The notes under the pieces were generated by a model. The model had not been told where the DNA came from. It made no database searches and saw only the letters and a program-made list of their open reading frames with translations. The position numbers and the translations under genes are program-made. This document shows positions 24,012-31,252 of a stretch of DNA of 64,000 bases, one piece after another. Numbering within the stretch: the first letter of the stretch is position 1; every line of letters begins with the position of its first letter. This DNA comes from Rhizobium bangladeshense (GTDB lineage Bacteria; Pseudomonadota; Alphaproteobacteria; Rhizobiales; Rhizobiaceae), in assembly GCF_017357245.1 (NCBI RefSeq), contig NZ_CP071612.1, positions 2,855,001 to 2,919,000 on the forward strand, in the 5' to 3' direction.

Positions 24012-25727
24012 CTATTCCATCGGCACGGCCACAAACCGCAGATCGCCGTTTGCCGAGGCGATCATCAGCTGGGCGTTGCGTCGGCCCTCCTGTTTCAGCG
24101 ATTTCACCTTGGCCGCGACCGCGTCAGGGGATTTCATGAACTCTTGCGCCACTTCGACGATCACGTCCCCTGGCTTCAGCCCCTTTTCGGCTGAGGCGGA
24201 GCCGGGCGCTACCTCCGTCACGACAACGCCGTCGACGCTCTCGGCGATGCCAAAAGCCTTGCGTGTCTCCGGGCTCAGGAGCGACAGCGACAATCCGAGC
24301 ACGTTCTTCGGCGTGGCCGCATCCGGCGAGACCTGACCCTGGTGCTGGTCCGGCTCCGGCGCGCCGGGCACTGGCTGGGTCTGATCGCCGGTATCCGGCT
24401 GGTCCATATCGTCGTTCTCGTCAGGATCAGGTGTGATGACGCCGTCCTGCGAGCCATCGGGCGCTGCATCGCCGGCTGCGGCCTGATCGCTGTCTTCGAG
24501 CCGGCCGAGCTTCACCTTGACGGTCTGTTCTTTGCCGTCACGCAACACCACGACGTCGACTTCTTTTCCCACCGTGCTTTCGGCCACGACGCGCGGCAGG
24601 TCGCGCATTTCATTGACCGTCTTGCCGTCGAATTTCAGAATGACGTCGCCCGCCTTGATCGAGCCGTCGTCGACGGGACCACCTTTGATGACGCCGGCGA
24701 CCAGCGCGCCCTTGGCCGTGTCGAGCCCGAGGCTGTCGGCGATGTCGTCGGTCACCGGCTGGATACGCACGCCGAGCCAGCCTCGCCGCGTCTCGCCATA
24801 TTGGCGCAACTGCTCGACGACGCCGGAAGCAAGTTCGGACGGCACCGAGAAACCGATGCCGATCGAGCCGCCGCTCGGCGAGATGATTGCCGTGTTGATG
24901 CCGATCACTTCACCCCTCATATTGAAGAGCGGGCCGCCGGAATTGCCCTTGTTGATCGCCGCATCCGTCTGAATGAAATTGTCGTAGGGGCCGGCATTGA
25001 TATTGCGGCCGCGCCCAGAAATGATGCCCACCGTGACCGAGCCGCCGAAGCCGAACGGATTGCCGATCGCCATCACCCAGTCGCCGATGCGCATCTCGCT
25101 GGAATCGCCGAATTTCACCGATTTCAGCGACGTCTTCGGCTCGACCTTCAACACCGAGAGATCGGTCTTCGTATCCGTTCCGATCAGCTTCGCCTTGAGC
25201 TTAGTGCCGTTGGCGAAATTGACCTCAATGTCGTCGGCGCCCTCGATCACGTGGTTGTTGGTGACGATATAACCGGCCGGATCGATGACGAAACCGGAAC
25301 CAAGCGAGCTGACATTATGGTTGGGGCCGCGGTTGCCCTGCTGCTTGTTGAAGAAGTCGTTGAAAAATTCCTGGAATGGCGACCCGTCAGGCGCGCGCGG
25401 CGCCGGGCCTACTCCTTCATCGTCCTTCACATTCTGCGAGGTCGAGATATTGACCACGGCGTCGAGCAGCCCTTCGGCGAGGTCGGCAACAGAAGCCGGC
25501 CCGTTGTTCGGCACGACCGTCTGGACCGGTGGGGTCTGCTGCGGTGCAGTCGGTGCGGGTGACGTGGGAGCGGGAGCAGCCGGAACGGGCGCGGCAACCC
25601 CCGGCGCTGCTGTTTCAGGCGTGGTTTGCGCAAAAGCAATCCCACTGACGCCGGCTTGCGCCATGATGGCGGCGCTGGCCAGCAGCGCGAGCGTTCGTCT
25701 GAAGGGCGAGCGAATCGTGGGGGCCAT
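24012..25727 (-). CDS. degP: DegP/HtrA (Do family) periplasmic serine protease
   Basis: The 571-aa protein has a signal peptide (about residues 1-33), a Pro/Ala-rich linker, and a trypsin-like domain with catalytic His159 (TNNHV), Asp189 (TKTDLSV) and Ser263 (GNSGGP). Two PDZ domains follow, separated by an unusually acidic and Pro/Gln-rich linker. It degrades and chaperones misfolded envelope proteins. It is the last gene of the thyA-folA-hflK-hflC-degP run, but a terminator lies between hflC and degP. The ATG at 25727 follows GAGGAAG. Confidence 0.94.
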   Translation of the reverse strand: MAPTIRSPFRRTLALLASAAIMAQAGVSGIAFAQTTPETAAPGVAAPVPAAPAPTSPAPTAPQQTPPVQTVVPNNGPASVADLAEGLLDAVVNISTSQNVKDDEGVGPAPRAPDGSPFQEFFNDFFNKQQGNRGPNHNVSSLGSGFVIDPAGYIVTNNHVIEGADDIEVNFANGTKLKAKLIGTDTKTDLSVLKVEPKTSLKSVKFGDSSEMRIGDWVMAIGNPFGFGGSVTVGIISGRGRNINAGPYDNFIQTDAAINKGNSGGPLFNMRGEVIGINTAIISPSGGSIGIGFSVPSELASGVVEQLRQYGETRRGWLGVRIQPVTDDIADSLGLDTAKGALVAGVIKGGPVDDGSIKAGDVILKFDGKTVNEMRDLPRVVAESTVGKEVDVVVLRDGKEQTVKVKLGRLEDSDQAAAGDAAPDGSQDGVITPDPDENDDMDQPDTGDQTQPVPGAPEPDQHQGQVSPDAATPKNVLGLSLSLLSPETRKAFGIAESVDGVVVTEVAPGSASAEKGLKPGDVIVEVAQEFMKSPDAVAAKVKSLKQEGRRNAQLMIASANGDLRFVAVPME

Positions 25728-25868
25728 CAAGCTTCCTCATAAGGGGGCAAATGCGCATATTGAGCACCAGCATAAGGCGGAATGATGGAGGGTGAAATCA
25801 CCTTTTCGCGAAATCCCCGTGCAATCTGACGGACCGTCATAAAAGCTCGGACTTGGCTCTTGGAAACT

Positions 25869-25897
25869 AAAAAGGGCCGGCGCTGGGCCGACCCTTT
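25869..25897 (-). terminator. Intrinsic terminator between hflC and degP
   Basis: On the minus strand AAAGGGTCGGC and GCCGGCCCTTT form an 11-bp stem (one U-G pair) with a 5-nt loop, then a run of five T. It lies 33-61 bp after the hflC stop and 142 bp before the degP start, so degP probably has its own promoter in the remaining interval. Confidence 0.8.
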
Positions 25898-25929
25898 CTC
25901 GATCTTGGTAGGGAACTAATCCCTCATTC

Positions 25930-26889
25930 TCAGTTTGCCGGCGCGGCTGGCGTTACCGGAGCGGTTGCTCCGGGCGTCGCAGGAGCGGGCGCAGCCGAGC
26001 TCGCCGGCGCGGCGCCCGCGGCGGTGTTGAAATAACGGAAGAATTCCGAATCCGGCGAAAGGACCAGCGTCGTGTCCTGCGACGAAAGCGCCGCCGAATA
26101 GGCCGCCATCGAGCGATAGAACTCGAAGAAATCAGGATTCCTTGAGAAGGCCTCGGCGAAGATGCGGTTGCGTTCGGCATCGCCTTGGCCGCGGAGAATT
26201 TCGGAGTCGCGCTGTGCGCCGGCAGTCAGCTCGACGACCTGGCGGTCGGCGATGGCGCGGCGGCGCTGGCCTTCCTCATTGCCCTGCGCCCGTAGCAGCT
26301 CAGCTTCCGCCAGTCGCTCGGCGCGCATGCGGTTGAAGGTACGCTCCGAAACATCCTGCGTCAGGTCGGTACGGCTGATGCGCACGTCGTCGAGCGTGAT
26401 GCCGAGCGTCTCCGCATCGGCTTGCAGCTCGTTGCGAACCTCGAGCATCATCGCCACGCGTTCCCGGGAGAGGGCGGCTTCGATGCTGCGCACGCCGTAA
26501 ACCCTGCGCAGGGCGGAATCGAGGCGCGTACGAAGCCGCGCCTCCGCCGCCTCCCTGTCGCCCGAGACCGTTTCGCGGAAACGGCGCGCGTCGTTGATGC
26601 GGTAGATGAGGAAGGCATTTACCTCATAGAAGGCGCCGCCGGAGACCTGGACACGTATATTGTCGAGGTCGAAGCGCAGTTCCTGCTTCGGCACATACTG
26701 CACCCGGTCGGCGTCGGCAAAGGCGAAGGGCAGTTTGAAATAGATGCCGGGGTCAGTTTTGACCGACTGGATTTCACCGAAACGAACGACAATGGCCTGC
26801 TCGCGGGCATTCACCACGAAGATCGAGGAATAGACCACGACCAGCACGACCGCCAGAAGGATCAGAACTACGGGAAGTCTGTTCGACAT
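25930..26889 (-). CDS. hflC: HflC, SPFH/prohibitin-family modulator of FtsH
   Basis: The 319-aa protein has one N-terminal membrane helix (LPVVLILLAVVLVVVYSSIFVV) followed by the SPFH/band 7 domain and a coiled region (MRAERLAEAELLRAQGNEEGQRRRAIADRQ), with an Ala/Pro-rich tail at about 290-319. With HflK it forms the periplasmic-side cage around FtsH and restrains its proteolysis of membrane proteins. The start lies 5 bp after the hflK stop. Confidence 0.94.
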   Translation of the reverse strand: MSNRLPVVLILLAVVLVVVYSSIFVVNAREQAIVVRFGEIQSVKTDPGIYFKLPFAFADADRVQYVPKQELRFDLDNIRVQVSGGAFYEVNAFLIYRINDARRFRETVSGDREAAEARLRTRLDSALRRVYGVRSIEAALSRERVAMMLEVRNELQADAETLGITLDDVRISRTDLTQDVSERTFNRMRAERLAEAELLRAQGNEEGQRRRAIADRQVVELTAGAQRDSEILRGQGDAERNRIFAEAFSRNPDFFEFYRSMAAYSAALSSQDTTLVLSPDSEFFRYFNTAAGAAPASSAAPAPATPGATAPVTPAAPAN

Positions 26890-26894
26890 GGGTC

Positions 26895-27986
26895 TCAGCC
26901 TCCCTGCTGCTGTTGTTGCTGCGTCGATCTGTTGATCTCATTCAGCGGCAGATAGGGCACGGCGCCCGCCTTTTCGTCTATGATCACTTTTTTGGAACCC
27001 TTCAGCACCTGTTCCATGGTTTCCAGGAACAGCCGCTCCCGCGTCACGTCAGGAGCCTTGGAATATTCGTCGTAGATTGAAACGAAGCGTTGCGCTTCAC
27101 CTTCGGCTTCCTTGACGATCCGATCCTTATAGGCCGCTGCTGCTTCGCGGATGCGGGCTGCATCACCGCGCGCCTGGCCGAGCTTCTGGTTGGCGTACTG
27201 GTTCGCCTCTTCGACGAGACGCTGCTTATCCTGGTCAGCGCGCTGCACTTCCTCGAAGGCATCGGCCACATCACGCGGCGGTGCTACGTCCTCGATCGTC
27301 ACGCGGTTGATCACGAGGCCGGCGCCGTAGCGATCCATCGTATCCTGAATGATGTTGCGCACTTCGGTTTCGATCGGTCCGCGATTATCGCGGAAGGCAT
27401 CCTGTGCCGGTCGCCGGCCGACGATTTCGCGCATGGCGCTTTCGGAAACCTGCTGCAGCGTTTCAGCCGGATTTTCGAGACGGAAAAGATAGGATTTCGG
27501 GTCGTTTATCGTATAGAGCACCGAGAACTGCACGTTGACGATGTTCTGGTCTCCGGAAAGCATCAGTCCAGCCGTCGAATTGCTGTTGTTGCGACCGCCG
27601 ATATTCTGCTGCTGCTCCGTCACCTTTACGATCTCGACCGAGTCCATCGGCCAGATACGAAAATGCAGGCCGGGCATGGAGATTTCTTCTCTCGGCTTGC
27701 CGAAGCGCAGTTCGACGCCGCGTTCATCCGGCTGGACGGTGTAGACGCACTGGATCAGCCAAAAAACGGCGACGATCGCCGCCACGATCACCGCCACGCC
27801 ACCGTTGAAACCACCGGGAACGATGTTGCGCAGTTGATCCTGGCCGCGCCGGATAATGTCTTCCAGATCGGGTGGCCCGCCTTTGCCGCCGCCACGCGGG
27901 CGGTTCGGCCCCTGGCCCCATGGTCCCTGATTGTTACCGCCGCCGCCCCAAGGGCCGCCGCCGCCATTCTGATTGCTCCAGGGCAT
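26895..27986 (-). CDS. hflK: HflK, SPFH-family partner of HflC
   Basis: The product is 363 aa. The first 60 residues are Gly/Asn/Pro-rich (cytoplasmic), then one membrane helix (GGVAVIVAAIVAVFWLIQCVY) and the band 7 domain, as in HflK proteins. The C-terminus ends in a Gln run (about residues 354-361). It pairs with HflC to control FtsH. The ATG at 27986 starts the protein; 150 bp separate it from folA upstream, so an internal promoter is possible. Confidence 0.94.
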   Translation of the reverse strand: MPWSNQNGGGGPWGGGGNNQGPWGQGPNRPRGGGKGGPPDLEDIIRRGQDQLRNIVPGGFNGGVAVIVAAIVAVFWLIQCVYTVQPDERGVELRFGKPREEISMPGLHFRIWPMDSVEIVKVTEQQQNIGGRNNSNSTAGLMLSGDQNIVNVQFSVLYTINDPKSYLFRLENPAETLQQVSESAMREIVGRRPAQDAFRDNRGPIETEVRNIIQDTMDRYGAGLVINRVTIEDVAPPRDVADAFEEVQRADQDKQRLVEEANQYANQKLGQARGDAARIREAAAAYKDRIVKEAEGEAQRFVSIYDEYSKAPDVTRERLFLETMEQVLKGSKKVIIDEKAGAVPYLPLNEINRSTQQQQQQGG

Positions 27987-28135
27987 CAAAACCTCGTTGT
28001 TCGTTAAGTCTTCCCCGCATCCAGGACCGTGGGGGCTGACCGGCGAATGCGTTGGTGACCGTTATAGGTATCACCGCACCGGCTTTCAACGCAGCGTGAG
28101 AAACTTGGTCAATTTAATTGGAAAATAGTTCGTTT

Positions 28136-28654
28136 TCAGGCGCGACGGCGGTCATAGACGACAAAGCGCGTGGGATAGCTGTCCCTCTCGCCTGCCGGCA
28201 CCGCTATCATCTCCCCGGCCTGCCAGGTATTCGGATCGATCGCCGGAAAGAACGCGTCGCCGTCAAGGTCGGCCTCGACGTGAGTGATGCACAGACGATC
28301 GGCAAGGTCGATTGCCTGGGCATAGATCTGCCCCCCGCCGATAATGCAGATTTCTCCGGCGCCGGTTTGGAGCGCCAGTCTTTCGGCCGCTTCCATCGCC
28401 TCGGTCAGCGAATGCGCCATGCTGACGTCGGGATGATCGATCGCCGCTTGCCGCGAAATGACTATGTTCGGCCGTCCCGGCAACGGTTTGCCGATGGAAT
28501 CGTAAGTCTTGCGGCCCATCACCACAGGCTTGCCCATTGTTAGCGTCTTGAAGCGTTTGAGGTCGCTCGACAAACGCCAAGGCATGTCGCCCTCACGGCC
28601 GATGGTGCTGTTGCGGGCGACGGCGGCGATAATGGTCCTGCGGATATCGGCCAT
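28136..28654 (-). CDS. folA: Dihydrofolate reductase
   Basis: The 172-aa enzyme reduces dihydrofolate to tetrahydrofolate with NADPH. It shows the N-terminal IIAAVARNSTIGREGDMPWRLSSDLKRFKTLT, with the loop and substrate Asp region conserved, and GRKTYDSIGKPLPGRPNIV. It follows thyA by 12 bp. ThyA produces dihydrofolate and FolA recycles it, so the coupling is metabolic. Confidence 0.96.
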   Translation of the reverse strand: MADIRRTIIAAVARNSTIGREGDMPWRLSSDLKRFKTLTMGKPVVMGRKTYDSIGKPLPGRPNIVISRQAAIDHPDVSMAHSLTEAMEAAERLALQTGAGEICIIGGGQIYAQAIDLADRLCITHVEADLDGDAFFPAIDPNTWQAGEMIAVPAGERDSYPTRFVVYDRRRA

Positions 28655-28666
28655 GAAATGTCCCGG

Positions 28667-29461
28667 TCAGACGGCGATCGGCGCCTTGATGCTGGCATCG
28701 GCTTCGTAGCCGATCAGCTCGAAATCCTCGAATTTGAACCCGAAGATATCCTCAACGTCAGGGTTGATTCGCATGAAGGGCAGCGGCTTTGGCCGGCGCG
28801 TCAGCTGCAGTTTCGCCTGGTCGAAATGGTTGTGATAGAGGTGCGCGTCGCCGAACGTGTGTACGAAATCGCCAGGCTTGAGCCCCGTCACCTGAGCCAC
28901 CATCATCGTCAAAAGCGCATAGGAAGCGATGTTGAAGGGCACGCCGAGGAAAATATCGGCGGAGCGCTGGTAGAGCTGGCAGGAGAGCTTGCCGTCGGCG
29001 ACATAGAACTGGAACAGGCAATGGCATGGCGGCAGCGCCATCTGGTCGACCTCAGCCGGATTCCAGGCCGAGACGATGTGCCGGCGTGAATTCGGGTTGT
29101 TGACGATGCCTTTGACGAGGTTGGCGATCTGGTCGATATGGCCGCCGTCGGCTGCCGGCCAGGAGCGCCACTGAGCGCCGTATACAGGTCCGAGATCGCC
29201 ATTCTCGTCAGCCCACTCATCCCAGATCGAGACGCCGTTCTCCTTGAGATAACGGATATTCGTTTCGCCTTTCAGGAACCATAAAAGCTCGTGGATGATC
29301 GAGCGCAGATGCAACTTCTTCGTCGTCAGGACGGGAAAGCCTTCCTCGAGATCGAAGCGCATCTGGTAGCCGAAGACCGAGCGCGTACCTGTGCCGGTGC
29401 GGTCGCCCCTGTCGGAGCCCTTTTCCATCACATGGGCGAGGAGATCGAGATATTGCTGCAT
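28667..29461 (-). CDS. thyA: Thymidylate synthase
   Basis: The 264-aa ThyA converts dUMP to dTMP using methylene-tetrahydrofolate. Intact features are the N-terminal DRTGTGT loop, the active-site Cys segment [12 protein letters not shown] and the dUMP-binding [18 protein letters not shown]. It is the first gene of a minus-strand group with folA, hflK and hflC. Its promoter lies between it and the tmRNA gene. Confidence 0.96.
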   Translation of the reverse strand: MQQYLDLLAHVMEKGSDRGDRTGTGTRSVFGYQMRFDLEEGFPVLTTKKLHLRSIIHELLWFLKGETNIRYLKENGVSIWDEWADENGDLGPVYGAQWRSWPAADGGHIDQIANLVKGIVNNPNSRRHIVSAWNPAEVDQMALPPCHCLFQFYVADGKLSCQLYQRSADIFLGVPFNIASYALLTMMVAQVTGLKPGDFVHTFGDAHLYHNHFDQAKLQLTRRPKPLPFMRINPDVEDIFGFKFEDFELIGYEADASIKAPIAV

Positions 29462-29599
29462 GTTGCGCTGATTCCGTTTTCTCCAATTTAAGCCTTTGCC
29501 TTGAGGAAACCAATCGCCGACGGGTATTTTCCCGTTTTTTTCTGCGGGCTGACATAAAGCTTTTATGACGTTTGCCCTTCCCTTGGACGAAGGAAATCA

Positions 29600-29940
29600 C
29601 TATATCAGCCCTGCCGGCTCTCAGGCCGGCTATGGCAATAAATGAGCGGTGTAATAAACCTATTGGACCCGGGGGCGGTACCCGGCGCCTCCACCAAAAA
29701 CCGGCGGCATTGAAGGCCGGCTTTTGATGGGGGCGAAATAGGATCGACAAGGGTGTAAAGATCGACTTTTTGCTCGGCATTGTACCGCCGTTATCGGGCT
29801 AAAATTGTAGTTGCAAACGACAACTATGCGGAAGCTCGTCTCGCTGCTTAATCGCGGTGTGACACTTCAATCAAAGTCCTAGTGGTTCGCACCTCTAGGC
29901 GGGGTCCGAAGGCACCTGGCAACAGAAGCCTTCACCTTCT
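29600..29940 (+). ncRNA. ssrA: Circularly permuted (two-piece) tmRNA, ssrA
   Basis: The acceptor 3' strand CGCCTCC-A-CCA (CCA at 29694-29696) precedes the 5' strand GGGGGCG (from 29729), with an intervening loop of about 32 nt containing a CCGGC hairpin. The seven acceptor base pairs match (one G-U), and GATCGAC follows as in the tmRNA D-loop region. The tag frame starts at GCA 29813 and reads ANDNYAEARLAA then TAA (29849-29851). This order, acceptor end first, is the permuted form known in alphaproteobacteria, where processing yields two RNAs. Downstream paired segments (CCTAG/CTAGG and GAAGGC/GCCTTC) fit the pseudoknot part. Outer ends are approximate. Confidence 0.92.
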
Positions 29941-30064
29941 CCCTCCTGACGAAATCATGTATGCTGCTCTTTAGCGTTGACTCGGCTCCGGACTTTCCCA
30001 AGGCGCCTGAACGTGCCATATACCTTGTGAAAAGACTTCAGAACCGACGAAAGACAGGAAAAGC

Positions 30065-30580
30065 ATGGGGCAGGATCATATCCGCTACGACATTCTGGCA
30101 CAGGATGCACTTCGCGGCGTCATCCGCAAGGTTTTGGCGGAGGTAGCAACGACGGGCCGTTTGCCCGGCGACCACCACTTCTTCATCACCTTCCTCACCG
30201 GTGCGGCCGGCGTGCGCATCTCCCAGCACCTGAAGTCCAAATATCCCGAACAGATGACCATCGTCATCCAGCATCAGTTCTGGGACCTCAAGATTACCGA
30301 GACGCATTTCGAAATCGGCCTTTCCTTCTCCGACGTTCCGGAAAAGCTGGTCATTCCGTTCAATGCGATCCGCGGTTTCTACGACCCCTCCGTGAATTTC
30401 GAACTCGAATTCGACGTGCCGCTTGCCGATGGCGAGGAGTTGCCGTCCGGCGAGATCACCGCTTATCCGGTCGAGGCGGCAGGAAAGCCTGATGAAGCCG
30501 CCGGCACAAAACCGGCCGACGGCGAAGAGAAGAAACCGGGCTCCGTCGTCTCGCTCGACTCCTTCCGCAAGAAGCAGTGA
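30065..30580 (+). CDS. sspB: SspB (alpha-type) ClpXP adaptor for ssrA-tagged proteins
   Basis: The 171-aa protein has the SspB fold in residues 1-125 (YDILAQDALRGVIRKVLAEV, HHFFITFLTGAAGVRISQHLK, FWDLKITETHFEIGLSF) and a flexible acidic linker leading to a conserved C-terminal tail, VVSLDSFRKKQ, which in this family contacts ClpX. It binds ssrA-tagged substrates and tethers them to ClpXP. It follows the tmRNA gene by about 125 bp on the same strand, so tag RNA and tag adaptor are neighbours. A strong terminator follows its stop. Confidence 0.93.
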   Translation: MGQDHIRYDILAQDALRGVIRKVLAEVATTGRLPGDHHFFITFLTGAAGVRISQHLKSKYPEQMTIVIQHQFWDLKITETHFEIGLSFSDVPEKLVIPFNAIRGFYDPSVNFELEFDVPLADGEELPSGEITAYPVEAAGKPDEAAGTKPADGEEKKPGSVVSLDSFRKKQ

Positions 30581-30584
30581 TTTC

Positions 30585-30609
30585 AAAGGGAGGCCCAGCC
30601 TCCCTTTTT
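30585..30609 (+). terminator. Intrinsic terminator after sspB
   Basis: Perfect 10-bp stem AAAGGGAGGC / GCCTCCCTTT with loop CCA, ending in five T, starting 5 bp after the sspB stop and 22 bp before the DUF4169 start. The next genes are therefore read by partial readthrough or from another promoter. Confidence 0.88.
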
Positions 30610-30631
30610 CATAAGGATTGAAGGCATCTGT

Positions 30632-30826
30632 ATGAGCGCCGAAATCATCAACCTGCGTCAGTTCCGCAAAAAGCAGGCCCGCTCCGAAAAGGAGAAGCAG
30701 GCGGAGCAGAACCGCATTTCCTTCGGCCGCACCAAAGCCGAAAAACAGCTCACCCGGAGCATGAACGAGAAGGCCGACAAGGCTCATCGCGACGGCCGGA
30801 TCGGGACGGATGACGACGGCGCATGA
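30632..30826 (+). CDS. DUF4169 family small charged protein
   Basis: This 64-aa, highly charged and probably largely helical protein matches DUF4169, a family of unknown function in alphaproteobacteria. Its N-terminus, IINLRQFRKKQ, closely resembles the C-terminal tail of the adjacent SspB, VVSLDSFRKKQ, suggesting it could bind the same partner (ClpX); this is inference from similarity. AAGGATT lies upstream. The position between sspB and a ribbon-helix-helix gene may reflect a conserved block. Confidence 0.78.
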   Translation: MSAEIINLRQFRKKQARSEKEKQAEQNRISFGRTKAEKQLTRSMNEKADKAHRDGRIGTDDDGA

Positions 30827-30929
30827 GGCTTCACGCAAAGCTTGAAGAACCGGAAACGAATCTGCGATCAGTCACTTGCGCGGTTTCCTTGAATGGATCC
30901 TCCAAGCCGATTACGATCCGAACCGGCTT

Positions 30930-31154
30930 ATGATCCGCAAGCACTCGGCGACACTGCATGGCCATCGCACCAGCTTTTCGCTGGAAGATGAATTCTGGGC
31001 CGAGCTGAAGACGATTGCGGCAAGCCGTTCGATGTCGCTTGCCGCCCTGATTTCCGAGATCGACGACCACCGCCCGCCGGACAGCAACCTGTCCTCGGCG
31101 CTGCGGCTTCATGTGCTTTCGTGGGCGAAGGCCGGCTGTGGCCGACAGCCATGA
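30930..31154 (+). CDS. Ribbon-helix-helix domain protein
   Basis: The 74-aa protein contains RTSFSLEDEFWAELKTIAASRSMSLAALISEID, which matches the RHH_4-type ribbon-helix-helix: a basic beta strand then two helices. Such small dimers bind DNA. The ATG at 30930 is chosen because the RHH fold then begins a few residues in; a TTG frame from 30876 adds 18 residues without homology features. It is 103 bp after the DUF4169 gene. No antitoxin-toxin partner is visible next to it. Confidence 0.75.
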   Translation: MIRKHSATLHGHRTSFSLEDEFWAELKTIAASRSMSLAALISEIDDHRPPDSNLSSALRLHVLSWAKAGCGRQP

Positions 31155-31252
31155 CTCCGGGAATACAATTCAAAGTCCAACGCCGGTTTTGGGAAGCCGG
31201 CCTTCGACAGAACAAGCACCTGAAACGTCTCTGACGCAAACCCCATGGGTCT

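Noticed and set aside
29520..29541. Terminator-like stem ACGGG/CCCGT with T-run on the plus strand
   Set aside because: Only 5 bp, and no plus-strand gene ends nearby, so there is nothing for it to terminate.
29217..29780. Minus-strand open frame covering the thyA 5' part and the tmRNA
   Set aside because: It is out of frame with ThyA and crosses the tmRNA gene on the opposite strand; no homology features.
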